Origin: Liberibacter crescens BT-1
Lineage (GTDB): Bacteria; Pseudomonadota; Alphaproteobacteria; Rhizobiales; Rhizobiaceae
Direction: 5' to 3'
Assembly: GCF_000325745.1 (NCBI RefSeq)
Contig: NC_019907.1
Span: 1,382,501 to 1,446,500 of the forward strand
DNA length: 64,000 bases
Shown: positions 60,301 to 64,000 of the stretch, one piece after another
Layout of the letters: every line of letters begins with the position of its first letter
Numbering within the stretch: position 1 is the stretch's first letter
Notes under the pieces: generated by a model
What the model was told of the DNA's origin: nothing
The model's input: the letters and a program-made list of their open reading frames with translations, nothing else
Databases searched by the model: none
Translations under genes and position numbers: made by a program

Positions 60301-60726
60301 TTAAAGAATTACCAGATGAACGTTAATATTTCCACGCGTTGCATTTGAGTACGGACAAACAATATGAGCACGATCTACTATTTTATGAGCGATATTGCGA
60401 TCAAGTCCAGGTAAACTAATTTGCAGCTCTACTTCGATCCCAAAACCATTGGGAATTTCACCTATACCAACACTACCTCTTACACTCACATCAGTAGGAA
60501 GTGGAAGCTTGTCACGTTTAGAAACAAATTTCATTGCTCCCAAAAAACAAGCGCTATACCCTACAGCAAAAAGTTGCTCTGGATTCGTCCCTGAACCACC
60601 TTCTCCTCCTAATTCCTTAGGAGTAGAAAGATACACATCTAAATGACCATCATCGCTTATACCTCGACCATCACGACCACCGGTAACAACAGCAGAAGTT
60701 TTATAAATAATTTTCTCAACTTTCAT
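60301..60726 (-). CDS. ohr: Organic hydroperoxide resistance protein (Ohr)
   Basis: Thiol peroxidase that detoxifies organic peroxides, 141 aa. Both catalytic cysteines are visible: GYSACFLGAMKFV near residue 60 and IVCPYSNATRGNINV near 125. TGGRDGRG and PEQLFAVGYSAC are typical of Ohr rather than OsmC. AAGGAGAATAAA precedes ATG. No OhrR gene lies nearby in the window. Confidence 0.93.
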   Translation of the reverse strand: MKVEKIIYKTSAVVTGGRDGRGISDDGHLDVYLSTPKELGGEGGSGTNPEQLFAVGYSACFLGAMKFVSKRDKLPLPTDVSVRGSVGIGEIPNGFGIEVELQISLPGLDRNIAHKIVDRAHIVCPYSNATRGNINVHLVIL

Positions 60727-60853
60727 TTTATTCTCCTTGTGCTACTCACATTTATATCTGGAATATTTGGCAAAATAGTGTTTATTACTATTTTACATCT
60801 TTAAAAAATGTTAATACTTTCAAAAAATTTACATATTGTTCTCGGAAAAATTA

Positions 60854-61609
60854 TTATCCTGATCCAGGATATTCAACATGAAGAAAATACAGTCCTTCTG
60901 CAGGAGCTACAGGTCCGCACGCTTTCCGATCACAAGCATCTAAAGCTCTCTTCAAATTATCAGATGTCCACTTACCTTCTCCTACCAATTTCAAACTACC
61001 AACAAAAGAACGTATTTGATGATGAAGGAAACTTCGTGCAACAGCTTTAATCTCAACAATATTTCCAATACTTGTTATAGTAAGGCTATCAAGTGTACGA
61101 ACAGGAGTAATAGCCTGACAATGAACAGATCTAAAAGTTGTGAAATCATGTTGTCCTACTAATAACTGCGCAGCTTCATGCATAGCTTCATAATCTAAAT
61201 TCTTTGGAACCCACCATGCCCGACCTTTTTCAAGACATAGAGGAGAACGACGTATAATAATACGATAAAGATAATGACGACGTAATGCTGAAAATCGTGC
61301 ATCAAAATTTCTATTTACAGATTTAACATCAATAATAGAAACTGCTGCATTCATAAATCTTAAATGAGCATTCATAGCACTACACAGTCGCTCTGAACAC
61401 CATTCTCGAATCAAATCAACATGAGCGACTTGTCCTAGAGCATGTACTCCAGAATCTGTACGACCTGCTCCATATACCGTCACAGTTTCTTTTGTTAATG
61501 CAAAAAGTGCATCTTCAATAACACCTTGAACTGATATACCGTTTTTCTGCCTTTGCCAGCCGACATAATAACTACCATCATATTCAATTGTAAAACAATA
61601 ACGAAACAT
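60854..61609 (-). CDS. truA: tRNA pseudouridine synthase A
   Basis: Modifies U38-U40 in tRNA anticodon arms, 251 aa. The catalytic Asp lies in [19 protein letters not shown] near residue 53. RRHYLYRI and HDFTTFRS follow. The ATG shares one base with the fmt stop (TGATG), so the pair is translationally coupled. A TTG just upstream is possible but less likely. Confidence 0.95.
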   Translation of the reverse strand: MFRYCFTIEYDGSYYVGWQRQKNGISVQGVIEDALFALTKETVTVYGAGRTDSGVHALGQVAHVDLIREWCSERLCSAMNAHLRFMNAAVSIIDVKSVNRNFDARFSALRRHYLYRIIIRRSPLCLEKGRAWWVPKNLDYEAMHEAAQLLVGQHDFTTFRSVHCQAITPVRTLDSLTITSIGNIVEIKAVARSFLHHQIRSFVGSLKLVGEGKWTSDNLKRALDACDRKACGPVAPAEGLYFLHVEYPGSG

Positions 61610-62550
61610 CAACCAATTATTGTACCAATATCAACAGATATCCCTCGAAGAAAATCATTAACTTCAAGAGGAGTGCCTCCTGCTCTCTGCAAACGAATTA
61701 AGGATAATGAACCTTGCCCACATGCTACTTCAAGAGGATAATTAATAACTTGACCAGGGCTACCTTTACCTTTCCCCAATCTAGAAGCAAGAACTTTAAT
61801 ACGACACATTTTATTTCCTATCAACATTTCCAACCATGCACCAGGGGAAGGAGAAAGACCTCTAATATGATTATGAACATCATAAGCAGATTTTGAAAAA
61901 TCTACACGCGTTTCATCTTTAGAAATTTTAGGAGCATAAATAACGCCTTCATTTTTTTGAGAAACAAAATCCAATTTATTCTCTTCAAGCATCGTCATTA
62001 CTTCTAACATAGCCTCAGCACAAAGAAGACCCAATGAATCTTTTAACATACCAGAAGTCGTATCAATGCCTATAGGAATCTTTTTTACTAATACTACTGG
62101 ACCAGTATCCAATTTCTTATCCATCTTCATAATCGCTATTCCGGTTTCTTTATCGCCAGCCATAATAGCACGTTGTATAGGTGCAGCACCACGCCAACGC
62201 GGTAATATTGAAGCATGTCCATTATAACAACCAAACTTAGTTCCTGTTAAAACAATTTCAGGTAGTATCAATCCATATGACACGACAATAGCAACATCAG
62301 CGTTAAAAGACAAGAAACGTTGACACTCTAACTGATCAAAACGAGCAGGTGTCAATGTTTTAAAGCCAATCCCATCCGCAAAAAGATTTACCGCAGATGC
62401 AGCCAAATTAAGACCACGCCGACCACCTGGACGCGGTGGTTGACTATATATAGCCACAACTTCGTGACGAGAAGATAGAAAGGCCTTTAATGTAGCAATA
62501 GAAAAGCCTGACGTTCCCATAAAAATAACCCGTAAAGACATGATAGCCAC
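61609..62550 (-). CDS. fmt: Methionyl-tRNA formyltransferase
   Basis: Formylates initiator Met-tRNA, 313 aa. [18 protein letters not shown] opens the protein. The formyl-folate site [19 protein letters not shown] lies near residue 109, with D and TG in [10 protein letters not shown]. The C-terminal OB-like domain has [18 protein letters not shown]. It lies between def and truA in the conserved def-fmt-truA order. Confidence 0.95.
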   Translation of the reverse strand: MAIMSLRVIFMGTSGFSIATLKAFLSSRHEVVAIYSQPPRPGGRRGLNLAASAVNLFADGIGFKTLTPARFDQLECQRFLSFNADVAIVVSYGLILPEIVLTGTKFGCYNGHASILPRWRGAAPIQRAIMAGDKETGIAIMKMDKKLDTGPVVLVKKIPIGIDTTSGMLKDSLGLLCAEAMLEVMTMLEENKLDFVSQKNEGVIYAPKISKDETRVDFSKSAYDVHNHIRGLSPSPGAWLEMLIGNKMCRIKVLASRLGKGKGSPGQVINYPLEVACGQGSLSLIRLQRAGGTPLEVNDFLRGISVDIGTIIG

Positions 62551-62570
62551 TTGCCCTTAAATTTAAAAAT

Positions 62571-63083
62571 TCAAGTTTTATGTTTAGCCAATTTAGCAAA
62601 CCTTCGCATCACCATTTCTCGTTTTAAGCGAGATATATGATCTATAAACAATACACCATTTAAATGATCCATTTCGTGTTGTATGCAAGTCGCCATCAAT
62701 CCATCAGCATATATTATCTGCTGCTGAGCAGCATAATTAAAATATTTAATAGTTAAATATGCAGGACGTTCTACATTAGCAGAATACTCAGGAATTGAAA
62801 GGCATCCTTCCTCATAAACAGAACGTTTATCTGACAAAGAGATTATCTCTGGATTTATAAACACCATCGGATTTTTTAATTTATTTCCTTTTTCTATATC
62901 CATAACAAAAAACCTATATAGAACTCCTACTTGAACAGCCGCCAATCCAATACCAGGAGCGGCATACATGGTTTCCAACATATCATCAACTAGTTTCCTA
63001 AATTCAGCATCAATTTTTTCTACTGGCTTAGAAACCTGACGCAAAAGGGAATCCGGAAAAATCACAAGTGGTTTAATTGTCAT
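62571..63083 (-). CDS. def: Peptide deformylase
   Basis: Metalloenzyme removing the N-formyl group, 170 aa. All three motifs are present: [11 protein letters not shown] near residue 45, [12 protein letters not shown] near 90 and [14 protein letters not shown] near 133, giving the Cys and two His metal ligands. It precedes fmt by 20 bases. It diverges from rmuC. Confidence 0.96.
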   Translation of the reverse strand: MTIKPLVIFPDSLLRQVSKPVEKIDAEFRKLVDDMLETMYAAPGIGLAAVQVGVLYRFFVMDIEKGNKLKNPMVFINPEIISLSDKRSVYEEGCLSIPEYSANVERPAYLTIKYFNYAAQQQIIYADGLMATCIQHEMDHLNGVLFIDHISRLKREMVMRRFAKLAKHKT

Positions 63084-63243
63084 GGTTTCCTATTTACTGT
63101 ACACTCGAAGTTAAAAAATATAATTTACTCTCTATTAATAACAACTCTTATTAAGAGCATATATCAATTTACAAAATCAATGTCTTAAATAACCCAAACT
63201 CTCCAAAACTTCTATAAATTTTAAAAATCTAGGAATTAAATTT

Positions 63244-64000
63244 GTGACAGTATCCTTTGAAATATTTATACTTATTGGAATATTTTTATTAATTTTATCT
63301 CTATCTTTTATTAAAGTAATGCATTTCGTTCGGAAGGAACAGAACAAAGAAAGCATACAAGAAAAAGACTCTGAAACTAGAATATTAGAACTCATCGCTC
63401 AATTCCAAGCCGAAATGCAAGGACGTCTTTCCACAATAATAGAAGTATTTGGAAAAAGAGATTCAGAGTTTACACAAACTTTCAGCCAACACCTCGAAGG
63501 ACTTTCACAACGAGTGGGAAGTACTTTGGTAGAACAAACAAAAACAACAAATGAAAACCTTCGTAGACTTCAAGAGCGTTTAGCAATCATTGATGTAGCA
63601 CAAAATAATATTCAAAATTTAGCAAAAGACATTGTCAGCTTACAAACAATTCTCTCAAACAAACAAACAAGAGGTGCATTTGGACAATCCCGCATGGAAA
63701 ACATCATCATTGATGCTTTACCTATAGGAACTTACACATTTCAGCCTACTCTTTCTAACGGATCACGCCCAGATTGTACAGTAAAAATGCCAAATAATGC
63801 ACCAACTTTGGTAATTGATGCAAAATTCCCATTAGAGGCATGGAATGCCATGCGTGAAACAGGTGAAAATATATCAAAAACAAAATTTCGTCGAGATATT
63901 GAAACCCATATCCGGGATATTTCTAAAAAATATTTAATACCAGGAGAAACCCAAGACATAGCATTTATGTTCGTACCGTCAGAATCAATATTTGCTGAAA
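63244..64000 (+). CDS. rmuC: DNA recombination protein RmuC, 3' end cut by the window
   Basis: RmuC family, about 250 codons visible with the frame open to the window end. One N-terminal membrane segment (FEIFILIGIFLLILSLSFI) is followed by a coiled coil (about 45-145) and the start of the nuclease-like domain with GAFGQSRMENII, LVIDAKFPLEAW and DIAFMFVPSESIF. The start is GTG at 63244 after AGGA. E. coli RmuC limits DNA inversions; its role here is inferred. Confidence 0.9.
   Translation, partial: MTVSFEIFILIGIFLLILSLSFIKVMHFVRKEQNKESIQEKDSETRILELIAQFQAEMQGRLSTIIEVFGKRDSEFTQTFSQHLEGLSQRVGSTLVEQTKTTNENLRRLQERLAIIDVAQNNIQNLAKDIVSLQTILSNKQTRGAFGQSRMENIIIDALPIGTYTFQPTLSNGSRPDCTVKMPNNAPTLVIDAKFPLEAWNAMRETGENISKTKFRRDIETHIRDISKKYLIPGETQDIAFMFVPSESIFAE

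Noticed and set aside
1-64000. CRISPR arrays, rRNA operons, complete tRNAs and prophage genes
   Set aside because: I saw no regularly spaced repeats, no rRNA sequence, no complete tRNA and no phage structural gene in the window.

Overview
The window reads as a reduced, AT-rich alphaproteobacterial genome of the Candidatus Liberibacter type (Rhizobiales). The markers are a tad/cpa Flp-pilus locus, the bioBFDAZ biotin operon with a BioZ-type ketosynthase, a BacA/SbmA transporter, lptCAB, divergent def-fmt-truA and rmuC, the rpsP-rimM-trmD-rplS operon and rpmH-rnpA-yidC-engB-argB. Intergenic DNA is very AT-rich and several genes carry small lesions. I cannot name the species.

Layout. 1-5.1 kb: dapF (partial), ffh, and the S16/L19 ribosomal operon. 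5.3-11.1 kb: a frameshifted gnd, a Zur-like regulator, ferritin, an FAH-family enzyme and pgi. 11.2-19.7 kb, minus strand: tadC, tadB (frameshifted), cpaF, cpaE, cpaD, cpaC, cpaB, cpaA. 20.3-22.6 kb: five small Flp pilin genes, three of them in a tandem array. 22.8-28.0 kb: a lone pilus N-domain protein, Trm112- and Lon-domain proteins, a carboxy(nor)spermidine pair and a divergent uracil-DNA glycosylase-like protein. 28.6-35.1 kb: bacA, lptBAC, sppA, ihfB, an rRNA methyltransferase and lspA. 42.7-64 kb: mutS, a DsbA-like lipoprotein, a DUF721 protein, a glycosyltransferase, mutY, dcd, the L34 operon, argB, the biotin operon, ohr, truA-fmt-def and rmuC (partial).

The outstanding feature lies between lspA and mutS, about 35.23-42.61 kb. 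It is a GC-rich island (63% GC in one 60-base line I counted) holding a complete gammaproteobacterial-type tryptophan locus: trpE, trpG, trpD, trpC(F), trpB, trpA, with the trp promoter, a leader peptide and a divergent truncated rnm/yciV. This is the enterobacterial order. The island is edged by a decayed transposase, a pair of IS-end-like direct repeats and a 24-bp direct repeat. It looks like a transfer from a Sodalis- or Serratia-like insect symbiont. A chimeric assembly is the main alternative.

Both regulatory brakes on tryptophan synthesis look removed. The attenuator is deleted, leaving the leader stop codon three bases from a T-run. Ser40 of the TrpE feedback motif LLES is Leu, through a TCG-to-TTG change. 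That fits a nutritional symbiont that oversupplies tryptophan. Against present function, trpB has an in-frame TAA and TrpD and TrpC carry changes in conserved motifs.
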